Assembly: GCA_030526405.1 (NCBI GenBank)
Contig: JAUNCZ010000028.1
Span: forward strand, 1-42,312
Length of the DNA: 42,312 nucleotides
Source of the DNA: Lachnospiraceae bacterium
GTDB taxonomy: Bacteria; Bacillota; Clostridia; Lachnospirales; Lachnospiraceae
Direction of reading: 5' to 3'
Below, piece after piece: positions 16,697 to 25,223 of the stretch; within the stretch, counting starts at the first letter, position 1, and each line of letters starts with the position of its first letter. The notes beneath the pieces were generated by a model that did no database searches, had not been told where the DNA came from, and saw only the letters and a list, made by a program, of their open reading frames with translations. The position numbers and the translations under genes were made by a program.

Positions 16697-16736
16697 AAAA
16701 ACAGGAATCCATTTCACGGATTCCTGTTTTTTTGTT
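16697..16736. terminator. Bidirectional terminator between GH5 and PBP genes
   Basis: AAAACAGGAATCC (16698-16710) and GGATTCCTGTTTT (16718-16730) form a 13-bp stem with a 7-base loop, flanked by A and T runs on both sides. It ends both the plus-strand GH5 transcript and the minus-strand PBP transcript. Confidence 0.88.
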
Positions 16737-16740
16737 CTTA

Positions 16741-19449
16741 TCACCATCCCTCAATCAGATCCCACCAGAAGGAGCCGAAACCGTCATTCTCATTCTGTGA
16801 ATGATTCGAATCCCCCTGATGCTCTTCCTCCTCCGGCTCAGAGTCGCTGCCATTCTGAGATCCGTTCTCCTGACCATTGTTCTCCTGATCATCTCCGGAG
16901 TCCGTCTCTTCGTCAGTTCCCGGCTTTTTGTCCTCCTCTGAGCTATCCGGCTTCTTATTGTTCTTATTGTTATTCTTCTTGATCAGACGATCCCAGAGAC
17001 TGGTATGCACACTGCAGGTATCCATGCTGAGCCACTCCGCTGCATATCCCTCATCAGAGGTGCCAGAGACAGCATTCTTCAGAAATACACTTTCGTATCT
17101 GCTGGTCTGAGGGCAGTATACGCTGCAGCGCATGCCGCTTTCCTGACACAGTGTCACCTTCTCATGGCAGTCACACCGGCCCACCGGCTCAGTGCCGGGA
17201 ACATAGTATTCCTCCGCCATCATATTTCCCTGCACCGTCTGATCACAGAGCCCGGATACCGCCAGGCGGCCGCATTTTATGCAGATGGTTCTGCAGACAA
17301 GGGATTCCGTATCCACCAGCGGTGCCATGGGATCCTTGGAGGAAAGGGCCGGTGTCTGGGACATAATGGCGCGCCAGATCTCCTTCACATGGCCGGTATC
17401 TGTCTGTACAGAATGGTCATCATAGCCGCCCCAGATGCCGCAGGTATAGGCAGAGGAAAAGCCCACAAACCAGGCATCACGGAAGTCATTGGTGGTTCCG
17501 CTCTTTCCCGCCAGCATAAGTCCGTCCACATTGGCACTGCTGCCGGTTCCGTATCGCACAACCTCCTCCATTCCAAGGGTCAGCAGACTGGCCGTATCCT
17601 CATTCACTGCCTTTGTCTTTTCCCCGGTGTTTTCCAGGATCACCTGTCCCTGATGATCCACCACCCGGGTATAAAAATACGGACGCACATACTGTCCCTT
17701 TGCCGCAATGGCATTGTAGGCACCGGTGAGTTCCAGATTGGTTACACCGTTGTAGGTGCCTCCGATGGCCAGGGGTTCTCCGTAATCCTCCTCTGTCAGG
17801 GTGGTAATACCAAAGCGCTTCAGATATTCTGCCGTTCTTGCAATTCCCGTTGCCTGCATGGTCTTCAGGGCGATGACGTTGCAGGAGGAGCTGATGGCCT
17901 CACGGATGGTGGTCTTTCCACCGTACATGCCGTTGGCATTGTGAAGCACTGTGCCGTCGGAATAGGTGTAGGGTTCATCCTCCCAGACACTTCCCAGGGT
18001 GGTAAATCCATTGTCCATTGCCGCCGCGTATTCACCGATGATCTTTACGGTGGAGCCGGGCTGACAGATGGAGTTTGTAGCTCTGTTGTACACAAGGCTG
18101 GCGGTCTTCTCCCCTCTGCCTCCTACAATGGCTGCCACAGCGCCGGTATCCACCTCCGTCACCACAACGGAGATCTGCTCCGTATCTCTGACATATTCCG
18201 GTGCATTGACTGCATTTTCACAGATGGCCTGCAGAGCAGAATTCTGGGTGGAATAGATGGTGAGACCTCCTGTATAGATCAGATCCCAGGCCTCCTCCTC
18301 ACTCATGCCCTTCTGGGTCATCAGATCCCCCACAAGGGAGATCAGAAGAGCATCCTCAAACCAGGACAGGGCATTGGAGCTCTGGGACTGGTCATACACC
18401 AGATGGGACAGCACGTCCTCCGCCTTTGCCCTCTCATGCTCCTCCTCAGAGATATATCCCTGATCCTCCATGGCCTGCAGCACCAGATGCTGTCGCTCCA
18501 GAGATTTTTCCGGGTGCTCCTTGGGATTGTAGCCGGAGGGATTCTTGGTGATGCCCGCCAGCAGCGCACTTTCTGCCAGAAACAGTTCCGATACATCCTT
18601 TCCGAAATAGTAACGGGAAGCAGTCTGCACACCTCTGGTACCGCCGCCCAGGTTAATGGTATTCATATAATTCTCCAGAATCCAGTCCTTGGAGTATTTT
18701 CGCTCCACCTTCAGCGCCAGATACTGCTCCTGGATTTTTCGCCTCAGCCGGCTCTCAAAGCCCTGCTCACTCATCCAGCCCTCAAATACGTTATTTTTCA
18801 AAAGCTGCTGGGTGATGGTGCTGGCACCCTCCGTAAATTTTCCACCGCTGGAAATACCCTTCACTGCTGCACGGGCAATTCCCTTCAGATCCACCCCATG
18901 ATGGGTATAAAATCTGGCATCCTCAATGGCCACAAATGCCTTCTGCAGATACTCCGGTGTTGCATTCAGCGGTACATAGATCCGGTTGGATTCCGCACTG
19001 TACAGGGAATGGGTTTTCTCTCCGTTACTATCCTCGATTACGGAAAGATAGGCATCCGGAGCGATATTGACGGAATTCACGTTGGGAGCTCCCGCAATCT
19101 GGATTCCCGCATAGATTCCTCCCACAAGCACTCCGGCAACCGTGAGACAGAGGATTCCGATGCCAACACCGGCAGCAATCTTCCGGATGCGCCTGCCCCC
19201 TGTGTTTTTCGTCTTCCCGGATGCTGTATCCTCCTCTGAGTCTTCTTCCGGATATTCTTCCTCAGCAGATTCTTCTGCATACTTCTCTTCCTCTGTATAT
19301 GCTGCAGAATCGTCTGCCTCTTCAGCGGGGATAGCGTCCTGCTGCTGTTCATAAAAGGTGTCCTCCTCCGATGCATCATGCAGGACCCCATCGCTGTACA
19401 GCAGCTCTTCATCTCTCATTTTTTCTTCCTGATCCTTGTCCCAGGTCAT
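16741..19449 (-). CDS. Class A penicillin-binding protein (PBP1A-like transglycosylase/transpeptidase)
   Basis: The 902-residue bifunctional enzyme polymerises glycan strands and cross-links peptides outside the membrane. A very acidic cytoplasmic tail (1-75) precedes one membrane helix (about 90-115). The GT51 domain has E176 in AIEDARFYTHHGVD, GASTITQQLLKN (208-219) and RKIQEQYLALKVERKYSK. The transpeptidase has S466-T-V-K469 in CQPGSTVK, SCN at 522-524 and KSGTT at 649-653. A cysteine-rich stretch (about 735-800: IKCGR, GRCDCHE, CSVYCPQ) and an Asn/Glu/Ser-rich low-complexity tail (about 830-902) follow. Cysteines in an outer domain are unusual for many PBPs but common in clostridial PBP1 proteins. 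The ATG has AGGGGG nine bases upstream. Confidence 0.95.
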   Translation of the reverse strand: MTWDKDQEEKMRDEELLYSDGVLHDASEEDTFYEQQQDAIPAEEADDSAAYTEEEKYAEESAEEEYPEEDSEEDTASGKTKNTGGRRIRKIAAGVGIGILCLTVAGVLVGGIYAGIQIAGAPNVNSVNIAPDAYLSVIEDSNGEKTHSLYSAESNRIYVPLNATPEYLQKAFVAIEDARFYTHHGVDLKGIARAAVKGISSGGKFTEGASTITQQLLKNNVFEGWMSEQGFESRLRRKIQEQYLALKVERKYSKDWILENYMNTINLGGGTRGVQTASRYYFGKDVSELFLAESALLAGITKNPSGYNPKEHPEKSLERQHLVLQAMEDQGYISEEEHERAKAEDVLSHLVYDQSQSSNALSWFEDALLISLVGDLMTQKGMSEEEAWDLIYTGGLTIYSTQNSALQAICENAVNAPEYVRDTEQISVVVTEVDTGAVAAIVGGRGEKTASLVYNRATNSICQPGSTVKIIGEYAAAMDNGFTTLGSVWEDEPYTYSDGTVLHNANGMYGGKTTIREAISSSCNVIALKTMQATGIARTAEYLKRFGITTLTEEDYGEPLAIGGTYNGVTNLELTGAYNAIAAKGQYVRPYFYTRVVDHQGQVILENTGEKTKAVNEDTASLLTLGMEEVVRYGTGSSANVDGLMLAGKSGTTNDFRDAWFVGFSSAYTCGIWGGYDDHSVQTDTGHVKEIWRAIMSQTPALSSKDPMAPLVDTESLVCRTICIKCGRLAVSGLCDQTVQGNMMAEEYYVPGTEPVGRCDCHEKVTLCQESGMRCSVYCPQTSRYESVFLKNAVSGTSDEGYAAEWLSMDTCSVHTSLWDRLIKKNNNKNNKKPDSSEEDKKPGTDEETDSGDDQENNGQENGSQNGSDSEPEEEEHQGDSNHSQNENDGFGSFWWDLIEGW

Positions 19450-19739
19450 ATCCGCATACCCCCTTTCTTCAGTCTTTGCGCAGCCTTAGCAAAGCAGACT
19501 CTGTTTCTGCTCAGCATCCTGCTTCACTGTATTTTCACAACTATGTTTTTACATGGAAAGAATACCAGTAACTCTTCTGGAATACTACTGCCTGTTTCGC
19601 AAAATAACAGGCTGCAATTCCCCGAAATCGAAAAAAACACCGGTTTCTGCCCTTACTGTATTCTATTTCTGTGTCCAAACAGTGAAAATCACAAGTGCCT
19701 TTTCACAAAAGACATTCTCTGAAAAAAGCAGCAGACTTT

Positions 19740-21275
19740 TTACAGCTCCAGATCGTATTTTGTCATCTGGAGTCTTACATCCTGATCCGCGGTGAATCGG
19801 ATTCCCTCTGCCGCCATATCCGTATAGATGACAGCGGACATGACCTCACGTCCATCCTCCAGGAACACCTCCAGGCTGAAGCGGTCCATAATGATCCGCA
19901 TCTTCAGAGTACCATCTGTGGATGCCACCTTCGCCTGTCTCTGGTGCACCACATCATAGCGGGAACCGGAGAAGGTTCTGTCCAGGGTTACAACCGACTC
20001 CTTTGGACGGAAGCAGATATCTGTGTGACAGCAGTTATCTGCAGCAAGGGAAACAGTAAATCTGTCGTAAAGAGTATCCGCATCTGCTCCACTGATTTCC
20101 ACCTCCAGATCAATGAGACGGCCTTCCACTCCCTCCAGTGTTACTCCCAGGGAGTTTTCTCCTGCCACGCCCGGCTCTGAAGAAATAGCTCTGCTGCCCT
20201 TCACCAACACATCTTTATATTCCACTTTATTTCCACGATACTGCTCCAGTTCCCGGATGGGCTGCTGGTACAATCTGCCATTCTTCAGGCTTACCTCCCT
20301 TGGCAGAGACATCTGTCCAAACCATCTGTCCTGATCAGAGTGGGCCTTTGAGGTCTCCCAGTTCTGCATCCAGCCGATCATTACTCTTCTTCCATCCGGA
20401 GTCAGCACCGTCTGCATTGCATAGAAATCAAGGCCGTAATCCACTGCCTGATTGGTCTCCTCTGTAAAGGTATCCGTGTCAGCATCGTAGGAGCCAATGA
20501 GGCACACCGTTCCATTTCCACCGTGGTACTCCAGCCCCTGTGGAAGCATATCCTGGGGACTGATCAGAACAATTCCCTTTCCATCCAGCTCAAAGAAGTC
20601 AGGACATTCCCACATGCTCCCCAGTCTGCCCTCATTTTTGGCAAATACCTTCTGGAACTCCCAGGAACATGCATCCTCGCTCTTGTAGAGAAGCAGATGA
20701 CCGGTGCCATCCGGGGCACGGTTGCCCACCAGAAGACGATAGGTGCCGTCAGGCTTCTGCCACACCTTTGGATCGCGGAAATCATAGATGCTGGAGCCCT
20801 CCGGAACAGTATCTCCCTTGATCACGGGATTCGCCTCCAGTTTCTGATAATCCAGTCCATCTCCAATGGCCCCACACTGCACCTGAATCTCTTTGTACTG
20901 ACCATCGCTCTGCAGCTGCTTTTCCACCCCGGTGTACACCAGCAGCTGTCTTCCGTCCTCCAGCGTAATGGCACTGCCGGAAAAAACGCCATCTTTATCA
21001 TAATCCTGATCCGGTGCCATGGCTGCCGGCAGATACTCCCAGCAAAGAAGATCCTCACTCACAGCGTGGCCCCAGTGCATGGAATCCCAATGGGACGCAT
21101 AGGGATAATACTGGTAAAACAGGTGATATTTTCCCTGATAAAAAGAAAAACCGTTGGGATCATTCATCCAGCCCACACGGGGTGTAAGATGGAAGGCGGG
21201 TCTGTCCTCCGGTCTGATATCCTTCTCATAGGTTTCCTCATACTGTCTGGCATTATGTAATATCTGACTGCTCAT
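19740..21275 (-). CDS. Glycoside hydrolase family 32: sucrose-6-phosphate hydrolase / beta-fructofuranosidase
   Basis: The enzyme cleaves terminal fructose from sucrose, sucrose-6-phosphate or fructo-oligosaccharides. It has the family triad in the five-blade propeller: nucleophile D39 in WMNDPNG, RDP at 167-169 and acid/base E223 in WECPDFF, then the C-terminal beta-sandwich (about 360-511). No signal peptide is present, so it acts inside the cell on an imported, perhaps phosphorylated, sugar. Of two in-frame ATGs I choose 21275 (511 residues), eight bases after GGGAGG; the one at 21281 is only two bases away. No transporter or regulator gene lies beside it. The 290-base gap before the PBP gene (19450-19739) holds only weak hairpins. 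Confidence 0.93.
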   Translation of the reverse strand: MSSQILHNARQYEETYEKDIRPEDRPAFHLTPRVGWMNDPNGFSFYQGKYHLFYQYYPYASHWDSMHWGHAVSEDLLCWEYLPAAMAPDQDYDKDGVFSGSAITLEDGRQLLVYTGVEKQLQSDGQYKEIQVQCGAIGDGLDYQKLEANPVIKGDTVPEGSSIYDFRDPKVWQKPDGTYRLLVGNRAPDGTGHLLLYKSEDACSWEFQKVFAKNEGRLGSMWECPDFFELDGKGIVLISPQDMLPQGLEYHGGNGTVCLIGSYDADTDTFTEETNQAVDYGLDFYAMQTVLTPDGRRVMIGWMQNWETSKAHSDQDRWFGQMSLPREVSLKNGRLYQQPIRELEQYRGNKVEYKDVLVKGSRAISSEPGVAGENSLGVTLEGVEGRLIDLEVEISGADADTLYDRFTVSLAADNCCHTDICFRPKESVVTLDRTFSGSRYDVVHQRQAKVASTDGTLKMRIIMDRFSLEVFLEDGREVMSAVIYTDMAAEGIRFTADQDVRLQMTKYDLEL

Positions 21276-21307
21276 ATGCATTTCCTCCCTTTGTGATCAT
21301 TCGTAAC

Positions 21308-21380
21308 GCGGACATTTGCAATCCGCTTCGCTGCCTGCTCATAAACCACTGCCGCCTTCAGCAGCTTATTACCAGTGGTT
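21308..21380 (-). other. Leader hairpins upstream of the GH32 gene
   Basis: Two hairpins, AACCACTG (21344-21351) with CAGTGGTT (21373-21380) and GCGGA (21308-21312) with TCCGC (21322-21326), lie 30-105 bases upstream of the GH32 start. They could structure its mRNA leader. I could not match them to a known antiterminator site. Confidence 0.35.
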
Positions 21381-21545
21381 CATGCTCATTGTAGCAAGAC
21401 ACAGATGGAAGGGCTAGCAGTATTGCGCCATCTCCTTTTCCATCTGCCAATTTCCTCTCTTTCTCTTTTTTTCTTCCGGAAATAGAGCTATACTTTTCTC
21501 TGAACGGTTCCGACAAAACAGAGGGAATCGATTCCAGCAAGAAAG

Positions 21546-21561
21546 GAGGGGCTTCGCCCTC
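21546..21561 (+). promoter_or_regulatory. Ribosome-site hairpin of the CLC gene
   Basis: The only ribosome site, AAAGGAGG, overlaps the left arm of a 5-bp stem (21546-21550 GAGGG with 21557-21561 CCCTC, loop GCTTCG) that ends exactly at the ATG. Folding would hide the site, so translation may be throttled. Confidence 0.45.
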
Positions 21562-22884
21562 ATGGAAACTAAAAAGAACGAACAGCCTGGTCTGGACCAG
21601 GTTGTGGACACCATCTCTGCCGACATGGCTGAGGTAACCAAAAAGGGGTATCATAACCTGATCACCCTGCTGAAATGGGTGGCCATGGGACTGATCACAG
21701 GCACCATCGTAGGCTGCATTGCCACCCTGTTTTACCATGCACTGCATTTTGTAAATGAATTCCGGGATTCCAATCCCTGGATCCTCTACGGTCTGCCCTT
21801 TGCAGGTCTTCTGATCGTATTCCTGTACCGCGTTTCAAAAAACAACAAGGATACCGGCACCAACATGGTGATCGCCTCCATCCACTCCTCCACAGGAGTA
21901 TCCCACAAAATGGCACCTCTGATCTTCATCACCACGGTGCTGACCCATCTGTGCGGCGGTTCCGCCGGTCGTGAGGGAGCAGCCATTCAGCTGGGAGGCA
22001 GCATCACAGATTTCCTCAGCAGCATTAAGGTATTCCGGTTCAGCCCGGATGACAGACGCATCAATATCATGTGTGGTATGAGCGCCGGCTTTGCCGCCCT
22101 CTTCGGAACGCCACTGGCCTCCTCCGTCTTTTCCATGGAGGTGATCAGTGTGGGCATCATGCACTATTCCGCACTGGTACCCTGCACCCTGGCCTCCTAT
22201 ACTGCCTACTTTATTGCATCCCATTTCGGCATGCATCCGGAAAGCTTTACCATTCTGCAGATCCCTGCCTTTGATATGGGAAAACTGCTGATCTTCATGC
22301 TGTTCGGAATTGCGACAGCTGCCATCAGCATCCTGTTCTGCACCTGCATGCACAGAACGGAGCATTTGCTGAAGGATAAGGTGAAGAACCCCTATATCCG
22401 CATCTTTTCTGCGGGAATTGTGATCATTCTTCTGACGCTGGTTCTTGGCACCAGGGAATACTTAGGCTCCGGTATGGGCATCATCATGGAGATTTTTGAA
22501 ACCAACAGCCCTGCTGCCTTCTATGTATTCCTGTTGAAGATCCTCTTCACAGCGCTGACCATCGGCTCCGGCTTTAAGGGCGGCGAGATCGTGCCCTCCT
22601 TCTGCATCGGAGCTGCCTTCGGAAGCTTTGCGGCAGCCTTCATGGGCATGCCGGTAACACTGGTGGCGGCCTGTGGCATGGTGGGTGTATTCTGCGGTGT
22701 CACCAACTGCCCCATCACCTCCCTGCTCATCGCCTTCGAGATGTTCGGTTTCCAGGGAATGCCCTATTTCCTGATCACGGTGGGGGTCAGCTACATGCTC
22801 TCGGGCTACTATGGACTGTACAGTGCCCAGAGGATCATGTACTCCAAGATGGAGACAAGATTTGTAAACCTGAAAGCACACTGA
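21562..22884 (+). CDS. CLC-family anion channel/transporter, fluoride-clade-like
   Basis: The 440-residue membrane protein has a short cytoplasmic start and about ten or more hydrophobic helices. The gating-glutamate motif is present as GGSAGREGAAIQLG (E138). The first ion-site loop reads DTGTNMVIASIH (97-108) in place of the GSGIP of classic chloride CLCs. GSGFKGGEIVPSF near 330 is the GxFxP-equivalent loop. No CBS domains follow. The THLxGGSAGREG context and missing GSGIP serine resemble, from memory, the CLC-F fluoride/proton antiporters. No fluoride riboswitch is visible upstream, so chloride or another anion remains possible. The gene is monocistronic, with terminators at 22901-23024. 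Confidence 0.87.
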   Translation: METKKNEQPGLDQVVDTISADMAEVTKKGYHNLITLLKWVAMGLITGTIVGCIATLFYHALHFVNEFRDSNPWILYGLPFAGLLIVFLYRVSKNNKDTGTNMVIASIHSSTGVSHKMAPLIFITTVLTHLCGGSAGREGAAIQLGGSITDFLSSIKVFRFSPDDRRINIMCGMSAGFAALFGTPLASSVFSMEVISVGIMHYSALVPCTLASYTAYFIASHFGMHPESFTILQIPAFDMGKLLIFMLFGIATAAISILFCTCMHRTEHLLKDKVKNPYIRIFSAGIVIILLTLVLGTREYLGSGMGIIMEIFETNSPAAFYVFLLKILFTALTIGSGFKGGEIVPSFCIGAAFGSFAAAFMGMPVTLVAACGMVGVFCGVTNCPITSLLIAFEMFGFQGMPYFLITVGVSYMLSGYYGLYSAQRIMYSKMETRFVNLKAH

Positions 22885-22900
22885 AATCCGGATTTCCATT

Positions 22901-22948
22901 TATGCAGGGCAGACATCTAAGGTCAGATGTCTGCCCTGCATACTTTTC
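22901..22948 (+). terminator. 18-bp perfect hairpin after the CLC gene
   Basis: TATGCAGGGCAGACATCT (22901-22918) pairs perfectly with 22925-22942 across a 6-base loop, followed by CTTTTCCC. It probably ends the CLC transcript, with the second hairpin at 22980-23018 as backup. Confidence 0.7.
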
Positions 22949-22979
22949 CCTGTACTTCCACGGCCCCTCCGCCTGAAGC

Positions 22980-23024
22980 AGAAATGGCCCTGCCGCAAAA
23001 CGCGACAGGGCCATTTCTTTTCAT
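22980..23024 (+). terminator. Second terminator after the CLC gene
   Basis: AGAAATGGCCCTG (22980-22992) pairs with CAGGGCCATTTCT (23006-23018), with a CGC/GCG extension inside, followed by TTCTTTTC on plus. In the minus direction the U-tract is poor, so its use by the transporter operon ending at 23092 is uncertain. Confidence 0.75.
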
Positions 23025-23091
23025 GTCTTACATTCTTACATGGAACCGGAAAGAGGACAATTGCAATCCCCTTCACCACTTACATATTATT

Positions 23092-23850
23092 TCAGATAAA
23101 CAGTTCCCACACCAGCTTGATGATAAACAGACCGAGAACAATGAGAATAACCGGTCTTGCAATCTTTGAGCCACCCTTTTCAAAGTGGGTTGCTCCGATG
23201 TAGTTGCCGATGATATTGCAGCAGCCTGCAGCAATTCCCAGGGGCAGCACCACCTGGTGATTGATGAGGAATACCGCCAGTGCGGAAATGTTGGTGGACA
23301 GGTTGATCACCTTTGTCAGTCCGTTGGCACGCTCCAGCTTCATCCGGGCAATGCCTGTAAGGAGCAGGATCAGGAAGGTTCCTGTTCCCGGTCCGTAGAA
23401 TCCGTCGTAGATGCCGATGAGGAAGGCGATGACCATGGACAGCACCAGGGATTTTCTGAAGGGCAGCTCTTCCCCGGATGGAGAGAGATCCTTCTTAAAC
23501 AGCACATAGGCCCCCGTCAGCGGGAGAATGATCAGCATCAGGATCTTAAAGGGTCCGTCACTGATCACCAGTGCAATATTGGCGCCAAGTACCGAGCCTG
23601 CAAAGGCACAGGGCACACAAAATGGTGCAATCCTCCAGGGAACAAATCCCCTGGACGCATATTTTGCTGTGGAAATACAGGTTCCCATGCTGGAACTCAT
23701 CTTGTTAGTTGCCAGACAGTTGTGAACCGGCAGTCCGGTCATCATGTAAACAGGGAGGGTCACAAGTCCTCCGCCTCCGGCGATGGAATCAATGAAACCC
23801 GCCAGCCCCACCATGGGGCATACGATCAGATACATTAAAATGCTGTTCAT
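23092..23850 (-). CDS. TauE/SafE-family membrane exporter
   Basis: The 252-residue protein has about eight hydrophobic segments in two homologous halves. Each half carries the glycine-rich opening of PF01925: VGLAGFIDSIAGGGGLV near the start and AFLIGIYDGFYGPGTGTFL in the middle. Family members are thought to export sulfite, sulfoacetate or other sulfur-containing anions, though few have been tested. Its ATG overlaps the stop of the upstream symporter gene by four bases (ATGA), so the two are translationally coupled and probably work on related substrates. Confidence 0.88.
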   Translation of the reverse strand: MNSILMYLIVCPMVGLAGFIDSIAGGGGLVTLPVYMMTGLPVHNCLATNKMSSSMGTCISTAKYASRGFVPWRIAPFCVPCAFAGSVLGANIALVISDGPFKILMLIILPLTGAYVLFKKDLSPSGEELPFRKSLVLSMVIAFLIGIYDGFYGPGTGTFLILLLTGIARMKLERANGLTKVINLSTNISALAVFLINHQVVLPLGIAAGCCNIIGNYIGATHFEKGGSKIARPVILIVLGLFIIKLVWELFI

Positions 23851-25073
23851 GCTTTACTTTTTTTCAGTTCCTTTTTACGTTCCAGGTTGGAAACTACCAT
23901 TACGCAGGAAGCATCTCCTGTGATATTTACAACGGTACGTCCCATATCGAAGATACGGTCAACACCAGCCACAAGAGCGATACCCTCTACAGGCAGTCCA
24001 ACAGAGGTCAGTACCATTGCCAGCATAACCATTCCCGCACCAGGTACACCTGCAGTTCCGATGGAAGCCAGTGTAGCTGTCAGCACGATGGTCAGCATCT
24101 GCGGCAGTGTCAGCTCAATGCCGAAGCAGGATGCGATGAAGATTGCACATACACCCTGATAGATGGCGGTACCGTCCATGTTGATAGTTGCTCCAAGAGG
24201 CAGAACGAAGGAAGCAATTTCCCTGGATCCACCCATTTTCTCACAGCCCTCCAGGTTGATAGGAAGAGTTCCCACGCTGGATGCACTGGAGAAGGCGAAC
24301 ATCATGGCCGGCAGCTGTTTTTTGAAGAACTCCACAGGACTCATGCCGCCAAGTGTTCTGACCGTGAATGAGTATACCACAAGAAGCTGGACAATGTAAC
24401 ATAAATATGCAACTGCCAGAACAGCGGCAAGAGATCCGATGACAGCAGCACCATTGGCAGCGATTACAGGACAGATCAGACAGAATACACCGATAGGTGA
24501 AAGCTGCAGGATCATATCCATGCATTTCATAAATACATCATTGAAGCTCTCAATAACAGAAGCAGCAGCCCCTGCCTTCTCGCCCACCAGAACGATGGCA
24601 AAACCGATGAGAACAGCCATTACGATTACCTGAAGCATATTTGCCTCAACCATGGGCTTCAGGAAGTTGGATGGGAAGATGTTCACCAGAGTATCCATAA
24701 ATGATACCGGTGCAGCAGCCTCATACTCCAGTCCGGAGGTCTGCAGAACAGGGAAGAAGCCCCTGAACAGAGAGCCGCCTGCCAGACCGATCACGATGGC
24801 AAAGGCAGTGGTACAGAAGTAGTAGATCACTGTCTTCAGACCGATAGAGCCCACCTTCTTAATATCCTTCATGGAGATGATTCCCACGATGATGGACAGA
24901 AGAACAATAGGAACAACGATGAATTTCAGAAGATTCAGGAAGATTGTTCCAAATGGTTTAATGTAGTTCGCCGCAATATCCGGATTGCCCTGCAGCAGAA
25001 GTCCTGCCACAATACCCAGCACCAGAGCCAGAAAGATCTTCATAGCCAGCGGCATTTTCTTTTTGTTGTTCAT
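23847..25073 (-). CDS. Dicarboxylate/amino acid:cation symporter (DAACS/GltP family)
   Basis: The 408-residue secondary transporter shows the family hallmarks: SSASSVGTLP (262-271, the serine-rich re-entrant loop HP1), ATINMDGTA (295-303, TM7), IGTAGVPGAG (HP2) and DRIFDMGRTVVNITGD (TM8). Substrates of the family are glutamate, aspartate, C4-dicarboxylates, serine or cystine, driven by Na+ or H+. HP1 has SSASS, as in glutamate and serine/threonine members, so substrate is open. It is the first gene of a two-gene operon with the TauE/SafE exporter. GGGGG lies before ATG, preceded by a small GAACC/GGTTC hairpin at 25091-25104. Confidence 0.92.
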   Translation of the reverse strand: MNNKKKMPLAMKIFLALVLGIVAGLLLQGNPDIAANYIKPFGTIFLNLLKFIVVPIVLLSIIVGIISMKDIKKVGSIGLKTVIYYFCTTAFAIVIGLAGGSLFRGFFPVLQTSGLEYEAAAPVSFMDTLVNIFPSNFLKPMVEANMLQVIVMAVLIGFAIVLVGEKAGAAASVIESFNDVFMKCMDMILQLSPIGVFCLICPVIAANGAAVIGSLAAVLAVAYLCYIVQLLVVYSFTVRTLGGMSPVEFFKKQLPAMMFAFSSASSVGTLPINLEGCEKMGGSREIASFVLPLGATINMDGTAIYQGVCAIFIASCFGIELTLPQMLTIVLTATLASIGTAGVPGAGMVMLAMVLTSVGLPVEGIALVAGVDRIFDMGRTVVNITGDASCVMVVSNLERKKELKKSKA

Positions 25074-25124
25074 TATAATTTCCCCCTTTTGAACCCGCAG
25101 GTTCAGATTTTTATCTGATTAACA

Positions 25125-25173
25125 GGGCTTTTCTGCAAAAGTCTCTGCAGGCCCATATGACTTCTGCAGCCCC
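25125..25173 (-). other. Stem-loop between the L,D-transpeptidase and the symporter operon
   Basis: On minus, GGGGCTGCAGAAGTC (25159-25173) pairs with GACTTTTGCAG-GCCC (25125-25143), with a four-base bulge and a G-U pair. It lies after the L,D-transpeptidase stop and 50 bases before the symporter ATG. There is no strong U-tract, so terminator or leader structure are both possible. Confidence 0.45.
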
Positions 25174-25223
25174 TGATCAATCCTATGTAAACAGATAGAC
25201 TCCCAAACACAAACTTCTTCTGG

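Noticed and set aside
17005-19239. 744-codon open frame on plus opposite the penicillin-binding protein
   Set aside because: It is the antisense shadow of a clear PBP1A gene with all catalytic motifs. The plus reading has no recognisable domain or ribosome site.
21400-21561. Possible fluoride riboswitch before the CLC gene
   Set aside because: I looked for the conserved crcB-motif pieces and the pseudoknot arms and did not find them.
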